From RYN-133 sp036497285 (GTDB lineage: Bacteria; Actinomycetota; Actinomycetes; Mycobacteriales; Jatrophihabitantaceae), in contig DASXJR010000020.1 of NCBI GenBank assembly GCA_036497285.1, forward strand, positions 31,696 to 95,695: a stretch of DNA of 64,000 nt, in the 5' to 3' direction. The translations under genes were made by a program, and so were the position numbers. Of this stretch, positions 1 through 9,328 are shown piece after piece. Positions within the stretch are counted from its first letter, which is position 1; each line of letters starts with the position of its first letter. The notes beneath the pieces were generated by a model. The model searched no databases. It had not been told where the DNA came from and saw nothing but the letters and a program-made list of their open reading frames with translations.

Positions 1-660
1 GAGGGTGGCCTGCTCGAGCAGGGCGACGACGGCGAGCTCCGCGGCTTCGCCGTCGCCCGCCTCGACGGCCTCCAGGATCGAACGGTGCGCCGGCACGGAA
101 TCGGGCCAGCTGTCGCCCCGGTGCACCACCAGATCGCGCGCCCGCAGGCCCGCTTCGATGACCACCTCCATCCGGCTGAGCAGCTCGTTGTGCGCCGCGT
201 CGAGCAGGGCGCGGTGGAAGGCGAGATCGGCCTCGATCAGCGTCGTGGCATCGGTGTTGTTCGCCATCGCGTCCAAGGCGCTGTGCAGGGCGGCGATGTC
301 GTCGTCGTCGCGCCGCTCGGCGGCGAGCCGCGCACCGGCCGGCTCGACAATCCCGCGCACCTCGCCGAGATTCGCCAGGAACGAGTCGTCCGGCTCGCGA
401 CCCTGCCAACGCAGCAGGTCCGAGTCGAGCAGGCTCCACGACGATCGCGGCCGAACCACTGTCCCGCGCTTCTGCCGTGAGTCCACCAGCCCTTTCGCCG
501 CCAGCACACGCAACGCCTCGCGGAGCACGGTCTTGCTGATGCCGAACTCCTGCTCGAGCGCGTCGGGCAACAGGGGGGCGCCGGGGGCGTAGCGGCCGCG
601 CACGATGCGTGAGCCGATGGTCTCGACGGTCTGCGCGTGCAGCCCCCGCAGTTCAGTCAT
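1..660 (-). CDS. FadR/GntR-family transcriptional regulator (C-terminus off the left edge)
   Basis: The minus strand reads open from an ATG at 660 to the window edge (220 residues, no stop), so only the C-terminus is missing. The N-terminal 70 residues are a GntR winged helix (GISKTVLREALRVLAAKG, followed by RGTVVRPRSSW). An FCD ligand domain follows, with the conserved EADLAFHRALLDAAHNELL helix carrying the D and H of the metal/ligand site. Proteins of this type (DgoR-like) repress sugar or sugar-acid operons. Its ATG overlaps the stop of the upstream SDR (ATGA, 657-660), so the two are co-transcribed, and it probably controls the divergent sugar ABC importer. The effector is unknown. Confidence 0.9.
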   Translation of the reverse strand, partial: MTELRGLHAQTVETIGSRIVRGRYAPGAPLLPDALEQEFGISKTVLREALRVLAAKGLVDSRQKRGTVVRPRSSWSLLDSDLLRWQGREPDDSFLANLGEVRGIVEPAGARLAAERRDDDDIAALHSALDAMANNTDATTLIEADLAFHRALLDAAHNELLSRMEVVIEAGLRARDLVVHRGDSWPDSVPAHRSILEAVEAGDGEAAELAVVALLEQATL

Positions 661-1418
661 GCTGAGTCCCTCACAATGCTCCAGCCGCCGTCGACGACGA
701 CGGACGCGCCGGTCATGTACGACGCGTCGTCCGAGACGAGGAACGCGACAACCGACGCGACCTCGTCCGGATCGCCGAGCCGCCCGGCCACGGTCGCGGC
801 GGCACTCGCCGCCCGTTGGTCCGGCGGCACGCGGTCCCACATCGCGGTGAGGACAGGGCCAGGGATGACGGTGTTGACGCGAACCTCGGGGCCGTACTCG
901 ACGGCGAGTTGACGGCCGAGTGCGGTCAGCGCCCCCTTCGCCGCCGCGTACGCAGGATGACCGGGCAGCCCGACCAAGGCGTGTACCGACGAGGTCAGCA
1001 CGATTGAACCGCGGGTGCGCCGCAGGTGCGTGATGAAGGTTTTGGTGGCGAGGAACGCTCCGGTCAGCGCCACCCGTAGCTGGGCGTCCCAGTCGGCCAC
1101 GGACTGCTCGTGCGCCGGCGCCACCACGACCCGCGCCGCGTTGCTGTGCAGGATGTCCAGGCGTCCACGGTGGTGTTCGTCGACATGCGCACGCAGCTTC
1201 GTCCAATCTTCGGCGGCGCCGGCGTCGAGGTGCTGGAAACAGGCGCTCGCGCCGTCTGCGATCAGCTGTTTCGCGACGGCCTGCCCCACGTTGTCATCGA
1301 CGTCGGTGAGAACGACATGCGCGCCCTCGATCGCGATCCGGCGCGCCGTGGCAGCGCCGATGCCGGCGGCGGCGCCGGTGATCACGGCGACCTGGCCGCG
1401 GAAACGGGTCGGATCCAT
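657..1418 (-). CDS. SDR-family NAD(P)-dependent oxidoreductase
   Basis: This 253-residue classical short-chain dehydrogenase has the dinucleotide motif TGAAAGIG near residue 14 and a variant NAG region (SNAAR near 92). The Ser144, Tyr157, Lys161 triad lies within SSVHALVGLPGHPAYAAAKG, and the C-terminal GDPDEVASVVAFLVSDDASYMTGASVVVDGG follows the family pattern. It precedes the FadR-type regulator with a 4-base overlap and is divergent from a sugar ABC importer. It therefore probably oxidises the imported sugar (or its lactol) or a sugar alcohol. Substrate assignment is inference; fold and catalytic residues are seen. Confidence 0.92.
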   Translation of the reverse strand: MDPTRFRGQVAVITGAAAGIGAATARRIAIEGAHVVLTDVDDNVGQAVAKQLIADGASACFQHLDAGAAEDWTKLRAHVDEHHRGRLDILHSNAARVVVAPAHEQSVADWDAQLRVALTGAFLATKTFITHLRRTRGSIVLTSSVHALVGLPGHPAYAAAKGALTALGRQLAVEYGPEVRVNTVIPGPVLTAMWDRVPPDQRAASAAATVAGRLGDPDEVASVVAFLVSDDASYMTGASVVVDGGWSIVRDSA

Positions 1419-1460
1419 GCGCCCTCCTCACGGTCTGCTGTGATCACCGTACCGGACCGA

Positions 1461-1490
1461 GATTAAATATGTAAATAGTATTGACATGTT
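1461..1490. promoter_or_regulatory. AT-rich divergent promoter/operator patch
   Basis: This is the only strongly AT-rich stretch between the SDR and the importer genes. It contains TTGACA at 1481-1486 reading right and TACTAT (a good -10) reading left. The core TAAATATGTAAATAGTATT is loosely symmetric, as FadR-family operators often are. Binding by the adjacent regulator is inference. Confidence 0.45.
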
Positions 1491-1550
1491 ATTTCCTCTG
1501 CTCCACGATGAGGTCGAGATTCCCGTCCGCAAGCAGAAAGGTCGCCCACG

Positions 1551-2591
1551 ATGCGCGCACTGCGTCAGCGCACGAGAGATGCGAGAGTTCTCGCCGCCGT
1601 GCTGGCCCTCGGGATCGGCCTCGTCGCCGGCTGTTCCTCCGGCAAGACGTCCAGCGGCGATGCGAGCAACGCTGCCGGGTCGAAGAAGAGCGGCACGATC
1701 ACCATCGCCTACTTGCAGAAGCAGGGCGACCAGCAGTACTTCGTCGACGAAGCGAACGGAGCCAAGGCCGAGGCCAAGAAGCTCGGCGGTGTCAACGTCG
1801 ACGTCGTCGACCTCGGCACCGACTCGAACAAGGCGATCAGTGCGATGCAGACGGAGGTCGCGCAGAAGGTCGACGGCATCGCGATCGTCGTGCCCGACCA
1901 GAAGATCGGCCCGCAGGTGATCGACGCCGCCAACGGTGCCGGCATCGCCTTGGTCGCCTCCGACGACCCGATCATGTCCGGCAGCAACAAGCCGGCACCG
2001 TTCGTGGGCTTCGACAGCGTGCAGATGGGCACCAAGGTCGGCCAGGAGGCCGGCACGTTGTTCAAGAAGGCCGGGTGGTCGGCGTCGAACACCAAGGTTC
2101 TCGCCGCCTACCAACAAGATCTGTCCGACTGCCAACAGCGCGAACAGGGCGAGGAAGCCGGCTTCAAGTCCGCCGCCGGCACCACCATCCCTGTCGTCAA
2201 GGTCGGAACCGACAACTCCGTGATCGACGCGCAGAACAAGGCGGCAGCGACGCTCACCGCGAACCCCAACGTCAAGCACTGGGTCGTGTGGGGTTGCAAC
2301 GACGAGAGCGAGACCGGTGTGGTGACCGCGCTGCAGAACGGGCATGTGTCGCCCTCGAACATCGACGGTGTCGGTCTTGGCGCGTACCTCACCTGCAAGG
2401 ACTGGAAGGCCGGCGTGCAGTCCGGGAACAAAGCGGCGCTTTACATCGGTGGTGCCGACGTGGGCGCCGCGTCGGTGAACACCCTGGTGGCGTACCTTCG
2501 CAACTCCACGCCGTTGCCGCCCAAGACGATCGCCAAGACGACGATGGTCGGTCCGCAGAACTGGAAGTCCGTCATGTCGGAGTGCAGCTGA
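1551..2591 (+). CDS. Sugar ABC transporter substrate-binding lipoprotein (AraF-like)
   Basis: This 346-residue extracellular solute receptor has a type II signal peptide with lipobox LVAGC (Cys28), so it is a lipid-anchored binding protein. The rest is a periplasmic-binding-protein type 1 fold. It resembles L-arabinose binding protein AraF in layout: residues around FVGFDSVQMGTKVGQEAG and the later NPNVKHWVVWGCNDES match the AraF pattern (TKIGERQGQE, HPEVKHWLIVGMNDS). It is followed at 3 bases by the ATPase gene and then the permease. The ligand is probably a pentose or related monosaccharide; the exact sugar cannot be read from sequence. Confidence 0.88.
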   Translation: MRALRQRTRDARVLAAVLALGIGLVAGCSSGKTSSGDASNAAGSKKSGTITIAYLQKQGDQQYFVDEANGAKAEAKKLGGVNVDVVDLGTDSNKAISAMQTEVAQKVDGIAIVVPDQKIGPQVIDAANGAGIALVASDDPIMSGSNKPAPFVGFDSVQMGTKVGQEAGTLFKKAGWSASNTKVLAAYQQDLSDCQQREQGEEAGFKSAAGTTIPVVKVGTDNSVIDAQNKAAATLTANPNVKHWVVWGCNDESETGVVTALQNGHVSPSNIDGVGLGAYLTCKDWKAGVQSGNKAALYIGGADVGAASVNTLVAYLRNSTPLPPKTIAKTTMVGPQNWKSVMSECS

Positions 2592-2594
2592 GTC

Positions 2595-4115
2595 ATGACC
2601 AACGCGGTTCGGTTGTCGATGCAGGGCATCAGCAAGGCGTTCGGTGGAGTCAAGGCTCTGCGTGATGTCAGCGTGGATGCCTCGGCCGGCGAGGTGCTCG
2701 CCCTGGTCGGTGAGAACGGTGCCGGGAAGTCCACCCTTCTGAAGATCCTTTCCGGCGCGTACGTGCCGGACTCCGGGTCGATGAGCATCGACGGCGAGCC
2801 CGTCCGGTTCACCTCCCCGCACGACGCGCATTCCGCCGGCGTCAGGGTGATCTACCAGGAGCCGGAAATCGTCCCGCACGTTTCGGTCGCCGAGAACATC
2901 TACATCGGCGACCTGCCGCGGCGCGGGCCACTTCTCGACCGCAAGGCCCTGAAAGAGAACGTGCGCGCAGATCTCGACCGGTACGGCTTCGGGAGTGCGT
3001 TGAACCCGGACGCACTGGGCTCAGACCTCTCACCGGCGCAGCGACAGCTGGTCGAGATTCTGCGCGCGCTGATCCGACGCGTGCGCGTCATCGCGTTCGA
3101 CGAGCCGACTTCGTCGCTGTCCGACGTGGAGGTGGACGCGCTGTTCCGTCTCATCACGCGACTGCGCGAGGACGGGATCACGGTGCTGTATGTGTCGCAT
3201 CGGTTGCCGGAGATCTTCCGCATCGCCGACCGCGTCACGGTCCTGCGTGATGGAGCGACGGTCGGTACGAAGTCGATCGCCGACACCGACGACGACGACC
3301 TCGTCTCGATGATGGTCGGACGAAACCTCACCGGCATGTTCGAGCGCAGCCGGCACGAGGTGGGTGACGTCGTGCTGTCGGTGAGCAACGTCGTCAACGA
3401 CGACGTGCATGACGTGAGTTTCGACGTACGTGCGGGCGAGGTCCTTGGGATCGCGGGCCTCGTCGGGGCCGGACGGTCCGAGCTCGCGCACGCTCTCGTC
3501 GGCGACGAGCAGATTCACTCAGGGTCGGTGACTGTCGGCGGAAAGGCCGTACGTCTGCGGAGCCCGCGGGACGCGATGAGTGCCGGTATCGGGTTCGTCC
3601 CGGAGGAACGCAAGGCGCAGGCGCTGCTGATGGACCGCTCGGTGCGCGACAACATCACCCTCGCCGTGCTCGACAACATCAGCAAGGTAGGCGTCGTCGA
3701 CCGCGGCAAGGAACGCCGCGTCGCGCGCGACTTCGTGCGCCGGCTCAATGTGCGTACCCCGACCATCGAAGCGCTCGTCGCGAATCTCTCCGGCGGCAAC
3801 CAGCAGAAGGTAGTGCTCGCTCGTTGGATGGCCCGCCGGCCGAGGGTGCTGATCCTCGACGAGCCGACGCGCGGTGTCGATGTCGGCGCGAAGGCGGAGA
3901 TCTACCACGTCATCAACGAACTCGCCGCCGACGGGCTGGCGATCGTTGTCATCTCCTCCGAGCTGCCCGAGATCCTCGCGTTGGCCGATCGCATCGTTGT
4001 CATGCAGGCCGGCGCCGTCACCGGTGAACTGTCGCGGCGCGACGCCAGCGAGGAGGCCATCCTCGCACTAGCCATGAAGGACGATCTCGCGACGGCGGCA
4101 GGAGGCCGAGCATGA
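2595..4115 (+). CDS. Sugar ABC transporter ATP-binding protein, two ABC domains (AraG/RbsA/MglA type)
   Basis: This 506-residue tandem ATPase powers monosaccharide import. The N-terminal domain has Walker A GENGAGKST (39-47), signature LSPAQRQ and Walker B VIAFDEPTS. The C-terminal domain has the degenerate loop GLVGAGRSE typical of this family, signature LSGGNQQKV and Walker B LILDEPTRGVD. Length and domain order match AraG/MglA/RbsA. It starts 3 bases after the binding-protein stop and overlaps the permease start (ATGA at 4112). Confidence 0.95.
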   Translation: MTNAVRLSMQGISKAFGGVKALRDVSVDASAGEVLALVGENGAGKSTLLKILSGAYVPDSGSMSIDGEPVRFTSPHDAHSAGVRVIYQEPEIVPHVSVAENIYIGDLPRRGPLLDRKALKENVRADLDRYGFGSALNPDALGSDLSPAQRQLVEILRALIRRVRVIAFDEPTSSLSDVEVDALFRLITRLREDGITVLYVSHRLPEIFRIADRVTVLRDGATVGTKSIADTDDDDLVSMMVGRNLTGMFERSRHEVGDVVLSVSNVVNDDVHDVSFDVRAGEVLGIAGLVGAGRSELAHALVGDEQIHSGSVTVGGKAVRLRSPRDAMSAGIGFVPEERKAQALLMDRSVRDNITLAVLDNISKVGVVDRGKERRVARDFVRRLNVRTPTIEALVANLSGGNQQKVVLARWMARRPRVLILDEPTRGVDVGAKAEIYHVINELAADGLAIVVISSELPEILALADRIVVMQAGAVTGELSRRDASEEAILALAMKDDLATAAGGRA

Positions 4116-5146
4116 CCTCGATGACCAAATCGACGACCCCGCACACATCCCCGTCCACCGCTGACCAGCGCGTGGGCGGTGGCCGCCGCGTGCTCGACAT
4201 GATCGGCGTGCAGAACCTGAGCCTGATCGCGGCGCTCGCGATTCTCGTCGCGATCATCGGCATCAAGAACAGCAACTTCTTTTTGGTCAGCAATATCCAG
4301 ACGATCGGCACCACGGTCGCGATCGTCGGCGTGCTTGCAGTCATCCAGACCGTCGTCATGCTCATCGGTGGCCTCGACATCTCGGTCGGCAGCGCGGCCG
4401 GGCTCACCTCGGTGATCTCGGCGATGGTGTTCACCAGCACGCACAGCGCCGGCGTCGGCATACTTGCCGCGCTCGGCGTCGGTATTGCGGCCGGCGCGTT
4501 CAACGGCGTCGTCATCATCTACGGCCGGGTCAACGCGGTCATCGCCACGCTCGCGACGTATGCGGGCTATCGCGGTCTGGCCAACCTGATCTCGGACGGA
4601 CGCGCGCAGGGTTACACCGGCACGGACTCGGTCTTCGTGTTCATCGCCCGCGGCGCGATCCTGGGCATCCCGACGCTGATCTGGATCCTCGTCGTCATCG
4701 CGCTGCTGGCCCACCTGCTGCTGCGCTACACCGGCGTCGGCCGCAACCTCTACGCAATGGGCGGCAACCCGACGGCGTCGCGCCTCGCCGGGATCAACCT
4801 GAATCGGTACGTGCTCGGCTGCTATGTCGCCGCGGGCGTGATCGCCGCGCTGGCCGGGATCATGCTCACCGCACGCACGGGCTCGGGGCAACCCACGTCC
4901 GGCAGCCAAGGGCTGGAACTGCAGTCGATCACTGCAGCCGCACTCGGCGGAGTATCGCTGCGTGGCGGCAAGGGCGGCATCGCGGGCACCATCCTCGCCG
5001 TGCTGCTGCTCGGTGTTCTCGAGAACGGCCTGACGATCCTCGAGGTCAACTCGTTCTGGCAGGACATCGCACAAGGCTTCCTGCTCGTGGTCGCGGTGGT
5101 GATCCAGCAACGGCGCAAGGGAGTTCGCGCGATCGGGCTGCCCTGA
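4112..5146 (+). CDS. Sugar ABC transporter permease (AraH/RbsC type)
   Basis: This 344-residue membrane protein of the BPD_transp_2 family has about nine to ten hydrophobic segments. It carries the family motif GGLDISVGSAAGLTSV near residue 90 and the C-terminal GGVSLRGGKGGIAGTILAVLLLGVLENGL. Its start overlaps the ATPase stop, completing a binding protein-ATPase-permease operon. The family forms a homodimeric pore with the two-domain ATPase. Confidence 0.94.
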   Translation: MTSMTKSTTPHTSPSTADQRVGGGRRVLDMIGVQNLSLIAALAILVAIIGIKNSNFFLVSNIQTIGTTVAIVGVLAVIQTVVMLIGGLDISVGSAAGLTSVISAMVFTSTHSAGVGILAALGVGIAAGAFNGVVIIYGRVNAVIATLATYAGYRGLANLISDGRAQGYTGTDSVFVFIARGAILGIPTLIWILVVIALLAHLLLRYTGVGRNLYAMGGNPTASRLAGINLNRYVLGCYVAAGVIAALAGIMLTARTGSGQPTSGSQGLELQSITAAALGGVSLRGGKGGIAGTILAVLLLGVLENGLTILEVNSFWQDIAQGFLLVVAVVIQQRRKGVRAIGLP

Positions 5147-5179
5147 CCCTTTCAGTCGCATGCCATGGTCTCGGTGCAG

Positions 5180-5197
5180 GCGGGTCGAGTCACCCGC
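5180..5197 (+). terminator. Weak hairpin between convergent genes
   Basis: GCGGGT and ACCCGC pair around a 6-base loop just after the importer operon and across the stop of the convergent DinB gene. The stem is short and there is no T tract, so termination is only possible. Confidence 0.3.
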
Positions 5198-6008
5198 GCC
5201 GCTCGAGGACGGCGAGGTCACGCTCGGCGTAGAGGTGGTGCAGCCACTCCTCGTTGACGATCGTCCGCAGGCAGCGGCGTATCGGGTAGCTGCCCGCCGG
5301 TGGGTAACCCGGCGGCGGCACCGGGTCGGTCTGACCGCCGAGCACGTCGTCGGTAAGGGTCGCGATGACGTCGTGAACGGTGCGCATACGGTCGGCGCGC
5401 AGATCGAGCACGTCATCCAGAGATGGTCGCGCGTCCGGGTCGTTCGGCACGCTAGGGTCGGGCTCGGCCTCGTCGTGCGGGAGGCCGAGCGGACTGTACG
5501 GCTCGGCGAGGCCGAGGATCGCGCGGCGCACCCACGCGTCGGTGGCGAACACTAGGTGGCGCAGCGTTTCGATGAACGACCACTCGCCCTCGACCCGTTC
5601 GTTCAGAAGGTCGGGCGACAACCGCTTGGCCCGCTCGACGGTCGGCGGCCACACCCGCGCGATGATCGCCCACGCCTCGCCGAAGCCGGCCGCGTCGGCC
5701 GGGTCGAGCTTCGTCCGGTCCGGATAGCGCCGGTTCAGTTCGGCCTCGACGAGGGGCACGATGTCGACGCCGTTGATCCGTACGTTGCGGATCTCGCCGT
5801 CGATGTCGACATCCTCGAGCCACGCACCGCGCAGCGTCGCGCCGGTGAAGTACACATTGCGGAACCACGCGCGACTGAAATCGACTTGCTCGAACCGCGC
5901 GCCGGAGAAGTCCTGCTTGACGAACTCGGCCATGCGAACAGCCTTCCACCGGGTTCCGACATCGGGTGATCCTGTCGTGTCGAACGCGCGCTCGGGGGGC
6001 TCTGCCAT
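5190..6008 (-). CDS. Pentapeptide-repeat plus DinB-like fusion protein
   Basis: The 272-residue product begins with about 65 residues of pentapeptide-like repeats (DFSGARFEQVDFSRAWFRNVYF...) that would form a short right-handed beta helix. A C-terminal DinB/mycothiol-maleylpyruvate-isomerase-like four-helix domain follows, with histidines in ETLRHLVFATDAW and NEEWLHHLYAERDL at metal-site positions. Proteins of this architecture occur in Actinobacteria; the DinB domain suggests a thiol- or metal-dependent transferase, with substrate unknown. An internal ATG at 5932 (MAEFVKQDF) is an alternative start. Confidence 0.82.
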   Translation of the reverse strand: MAEPPERAFDTTGSPDVGTRWKAVRMAEFVKQDFSGARFEQVDFSRAWFRNVYFTGATLRGAWLEDVDIDGEIRNVRINGVDIVPLVEAELNRRYPDRTKLDPADAAGFGEAWAIIARVWPPTVERAKRLSPDLLNERVEGEWSFIETLRHLVFATDAWVRRAILGLAEPYSPLGLPHDEAEPDPSVPNDPDARPSLDDVLDLRADRMRTVHDVIATLTDDVLGGQTDPVPPPGYPPAGSYPIRRCLRTIVNEEWLHHLYAERDLAVLERRG

Positions 6009-6044
6009 CTCCCGTCAAGCAAAGACGAAGTAGCGGCTCGAAAA

Positions 6045-6078
6045 GTGACGGCGGGTGATCCAGCCGACAACCCGTCAC
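6045..6078. promoter_or_regulatory. Inverted repeat between divergent DinB and MFS genes
   Basis: GTGAC-GGC-GGGT (6045-6056) pairs with ACCC-GTCAC (6070-6078), a nine-base-pair inverted repeat with a 3-base bulge, in the 126-bp gap ahead of the MFS gene. It could be an operator for an unlinked regulator or a leader hairpin. No regulator gene lies adjacent. Confidence 0.35.
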
Positions 6079-6134
6079 CTTCGCTGTGTGCGTCTCGTCC
6101 CTTGGTTTGAACACATCTCGAAAGGACGGCTCTC

Positions 6135-7622
6135 ATGACTGCAATCGCAACCCGACAGCTCGCGCGACCATCCGTGCTCGCCACTGGCCGCGGCAAGCTC
6201 ATCCTGGCCTTGCTCTGCTCCATCGCATTTCTCGACTTCGTCGACGCATCGATCACCAACGTCGCCCTGCCGTTGATCCGCGACGACCTGCACCTCAGCG
6301 TGCAGGGACTGCAGTGGGTGCCGAGCGGCTACCTGCTCACCTACGGCGGGTTCATGTTGCTCGGCGGACGGCTCGCCGACCTGCTTGGCCGGCGGCGCAT
6401 CGTCGCGGTCGGCACCGCGTTGATCGGCGTCTCGTCGTTGGCGGGTGGCCTCGCCCAGAACGAAGGGATGCTCGTCGCGGCGCGCCTCGCGCAAGGCCTC
6501 GGCGCGGCGCTGATGCTGCCGGCTGCGCTGTCGATCCTGACGACCACGTTCACCGAGCCGGTCGATCGGCAGAAGGCGCTCGGAGTGTGGGGCGGTGTCG
6601 GCGGGCTCGCCTCGGCTGCGGGCGTTCTGTTGGGTGGGGTGCTTACCGACGGCCCGGGCTGGCGGTGGGTGTTCTTCGTCAACCCACCGGCAGCTGCTTT
6701 GGTGCTCGTGGCACTCTTCCGGCTGATCGACGCCGACGGCCCGACCCGTGAGACGCGTGGGTTCGACCTGATCGGCGCAGTACTCGCAACGGCCGGGATG
6801 CTTCTGCTCGTCTTCGCGCTGGTGAAGGCGCCGGACGAGGGGTGGGGCTCGACCGCGACGGTCCTGCGGCTCATCGGCGCGGGCGTTCTGCTCGCCGCGT
6901 TCGTCGGGAAAGAGGCCGTTGCCAGGAATCCGCTGCTGCCGTTGGACATCTTCAGGGTCCGTGGTCTCGCCGCCGCCGATGTGACACAGCTGATCGCATT
7001 CGCCGGCTTCCTCGCGATCTTCTTCTTCCTCACGCTCTACATGCAGAACGTGCTGGGCTACTCGCCGATCAAGACCGGCGCCGCGTACCTGCCCCTGTGC
7101 GCCGCGATCGCCGTCTCGGCCGGCGTGACCAGCCAGCTGATCAGCCGCATCGGCACCCGCCCGCTTATCGTCGTAGGCGCGCTGATCACCTCGGCCGGCG
7201 TCTACGCGCTGTCACGAATCCCGGTCAGCGGATCGTTCGTCAGCGACTTGTTGCCGGGCCTGCTCATCGTCGCGCTCGGCATCGGCGCCGTCTTCGTCGC
7301 CACCGTGACCGCTGCAAATGACGGTGTGCCATCGGACAAGGCCGGTCTCGCGGCCGCGCTGCTCAATGCGTCCCAGCAACTTGGTGGCGCGCTCGGACTG
7401 GCCATCTTCTCGGCAATTGCCACCGCGCGGACGAACCACTTGCTCGGACAGCACGACGCAGCGCCGCACGCGCTGACCCAAGGTTTCCAACGCGCCCTGC
7501 TTGTCGGCAGCGTGTTCCTGCTCGCTGCGGCCCTGTTCGCCGTCCGCTCGCCCAACACCCGGGGCCAAAGCAGCCAACCGGCCCCGCTCGACGAGCCCAC
7601 TCTCGAAGGAGCACAACGATGA
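6135..7622 (+). CDS. MFS multidrug exporter, DHA2 (EmrB/QacA) family, 14 TM
   Basis: The 495-residue membrane protein has the DHA2 layout. TM1 carries FLDFVDASITNVALPLIRDDL, motif A is GGRLADLLGRRRI and motif C is around LASAAGVLLGGVLTD. About 14 hydrophobic segments are visible. Members export drugs or cationic compounds by proton antiport. A ribosome site (AAAGGA) precedes the ATG. The stop overlaps the next gene (ATGA at 7619), so it is co-expressed with a hemerythrin-like protein. Confidence 0.93.
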   Translation: MTAIATRQLARPSVLATGRGKLILALLCSIAFLDFVDASITNVALPLIRDDLHLSVQGLQWVPSGYLLTYGGFMLLGGRLADLLGRRRIVAVGTALIGVSSLAGGLAQNEGMLVAARLAQGLGAALMLPAALSILTTTFTEPVDRQKALGVWGGVGGLASAAGVLLGGVLTDGPGWRWVFFVNPPAAALVLVALFRLIDADGPTRETRGFDLIGAVLATAGMLLLVFALVKAPDEGWGSTATVLRLIGAGVLLAAFVGKEAVARNPLLPLDIFRVRGLAAADVTQLIAFAGFLAIFFFLTLYMQNVLGYSPIKTGAAYLPLCAAIAVSAGVTSQLISRIGTRPLIVVGALITSAGVYALSRIPVSGSFVSDLLPGLLIVALGIGAVFVATVTAANDGVPSDKAGLAAALLNASQQLGGALGLAIFSAIATARTNHLLGQHDAAPHALTQGFQRALLVGSVFLLAAALFAVRSPNTRGQSSQPAPLDEPTLEGAQR

Positions 7623-8254
7623 TCGACAACCTGCCCGCCCGTCGCCCGATCGACGGCGAAGTTGACTTCACGATGATGTACGCCGCGCACGACGCGTTCT
7701 CGCGCCACCTCGACCGGATCGCCGAAACGCTCGACCGCGACGGCCACCTCAGCGGCGGCACGGCCGAACGGTGGAGGCTGTTCGTGAAGCAGCTGCACAT
7801 CCACCACACGGCCGAGGACAACTCGTTGTGGCCGGCGCTTCGTGCCGCGATCGCGAGCCCGGATGAACTAGCCGTTCTTGATGCGATGGAGGCAGAACAC
7901 GCGCAACTCGATCCGCAGCTCGGCCGCATCGACGCGTATGTCGACGCAGGGCTCGCAGCCGATGCCGCGGCCGGCGTCGGCGAGCTCGCCGCGGGTCTGG
8001 CGCGGCACATGCGGCACGAAGAGAACGCCGCGCTTCCGTTGCTTGACGCGCACCTCGGACCTGCCGGCTGGGCCGAGTTCGTCCAGAAGATCCGTTCGAC
8101 GCAGGGCATCAGTGGCGCGGCGGTGTACCTGCCTTGGCTTCTGGACGGGGCTTCCATAGAGACCGCGAGGCAGGTTCTCGGCGTCCTGCCCCCGCCCGCG
8201 CGTCTCGTGTATCGAGCAGTGTGGCGGCGCCGCTACCGTGCGCGCTTCGCCTGA
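7619..8254 (+). CDS. Hemerythrin/HHE domain protein
   Basis: This 211-residue protein is translationally coupled to the MFS exporter. His/Glu clusters typical of an HHE cation-binding four-helix bundle are visible (YAAHDAFSRHLDRI, HIHHTAEDNSLWPAL, EAEHAQLD, RHMRHEENAALPLLD), enough to ligate a di-iron centre. The C-terminal 50 residues are less conserved. Such proteins sense or bind O2, NO or iron. The pairing with an exporter suggests stress or redox-linked efflux; that link is inference. Confidence 0.88.
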   Translation: MIDNLPARRPIDGEVDFTMMYAAHDAFSRHLDRIAETLDRDGHLSGGTAERWRLFVKQLHIHHTAEDNSLWPALRAAIASPDELAVLDAMEAEHAQLDPQLGRIDAYVDAGLAADAAAGVGELAAGLARHMRHEENAALPLLDAHLGPAGWAEFVQKIRSTQGISGAAVYLPWLLDGASIETARQVLGVLPPPARLVYRAVWRRRYRARFA

Positions 8255-8396
8255 ATCGGCTGGCTGCCCCGGGCAGGCATCGCGCCGCCCGCCGTCTCCG
8301 TCGTTGAGACGAGGTGTCCGCGCGACATGACGACTACGCTGCGTCGCCAACACGGCTGTGCGGGGGAGCGGCCGGTGGATTGGACGGGAGCTTGCC

Positions 8397-8882
8397 ATGT
8401 TGTCCAAGAACAAAGTCGTTTGGAGCGTCGCTGCCGTCGTGATGACTGTCGGCGTCATGATCGCGAACACCGCGAACCAATCGCAAGCGACGACGTCGGC
8501 CGTTGATCTGAGCATGAGCGGCTACGTGGTCAGCGGGTTGCACAGCGCATCGTGGCCGAGCCACGTCGCGTTCGCGTTCGCAATGACGAACCACAGCAGT
8601 ACGACCTCTGCAGACATTGCCTTCACGTTCAGTGCAGTGCACGGCACCGGGATCAACGACGGAGCCAACTACATTTGCCCCGGAGCAAGCCCTGACACGC
8701 CATCGTGCGAGCCGGGGTTCCTGGCGCCGGGCCACATCGCCCGAGCCGGGATCATCATCACGCCGCCGAGAAACACGCCGTACCACCGGATGACCGTCAC
8801 GGCGTGCGCGTCGGATCTCAGTGATACGACGGACCCGGTCCCGAACAACAACTGCAAGCAGTTGACCATCGCGATCAGCTAG
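8397..8882 (+). CDS. Small secreted protein of unknown function
   Basis: An ATG at 8397 with GGGAG eight bases upstream is preferred over a GTG at 8358. The 161-residue product has an N-terminal signal/anchor (KVVWSVAAVVMTVGVMIA), then a beta-rich region like an Ig/CARDB-type domain. Four cysteines (YICPG, SCEPG, TACAS, NNCKQ) could form two disulfides outside the cell. I do not recognise the family. Confidence 0.7.
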   Translation: MLSKNKVVWSVAAVVMTVGVMIANTANQSQATTSAVDLSMSGYVVSGLHSASWPSHVAFAFAMTNHSSTTSADIAFTFSAVHGTGINDGANYICPGASPDTPSCEPGFLAPGHIARAGIIITPPRNTPYHRMTVTACASDLSDTTDPVPNNNCKQLTIAIS

Positions 8883-9328
8883 TGCCCGTTGCGCGGGTGA
8901 TACTGCAATCCGCCGAAAGCCACAGGAGCGGTAGCTGTGAGGGAACCGTTCGGTGTCCGGTCTGCCCGCCGCATCCTAATTTCCCGGATCGCCAGCGGGG
9001 TGGATGCAGCTGCCTTCGGGCCGCCTACCTCGTTCTCGCGACTTCTGATCGAGGTTCGTGCACTGTTCAAGCTTCGCCGTGCTCGCCTGATCCAGTGCGC
9101 AACCGCCGGCAAACGGTGGGGGCATACTCAGTAGCAGAGGGTCGAATCGATGTCATCGTGACCGCGGAAGATCTGTGCAGGGTTGCACGCCCTGGGCGCG
9201 ACTCTTCGGGCGGGATTGTTCGAAGGGTTCGTCGATGTTATGGATAGCGTGCATCGTGGCAGCGGGCTGATCCGGGACACTGCACCTTCGGTGACTGCCC
9301 TGGGCTGTACCGAGCAGCCGGTCGGCCC
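8883..9328. other. 446-bp intergenic region, no convincing gene
   Basis: Short open frames on both strands lack recognisable features. The best (GTG at 8937, 65 codons, AGGAG eight bases upstream) is basic and unlike anything I know. An imperfect palindrome CAGGG-N7-CCCTG lies at 9178-9194. The stretch may hold the promoter of the downstream membrane protein. Confidence 0.5.

Noticed and set aside
5..592. Long plus-strand frame over the left edge
   Set aside because: It is antisense to the FadR-type regulator, whose HTH and FCD motifs are clear on the minus strand.
8937..9134. 65-codon GTG frame with AGGAG upstream
   Set aside because: Composition and sequence unlike a known family; no neighbours or motif support it.
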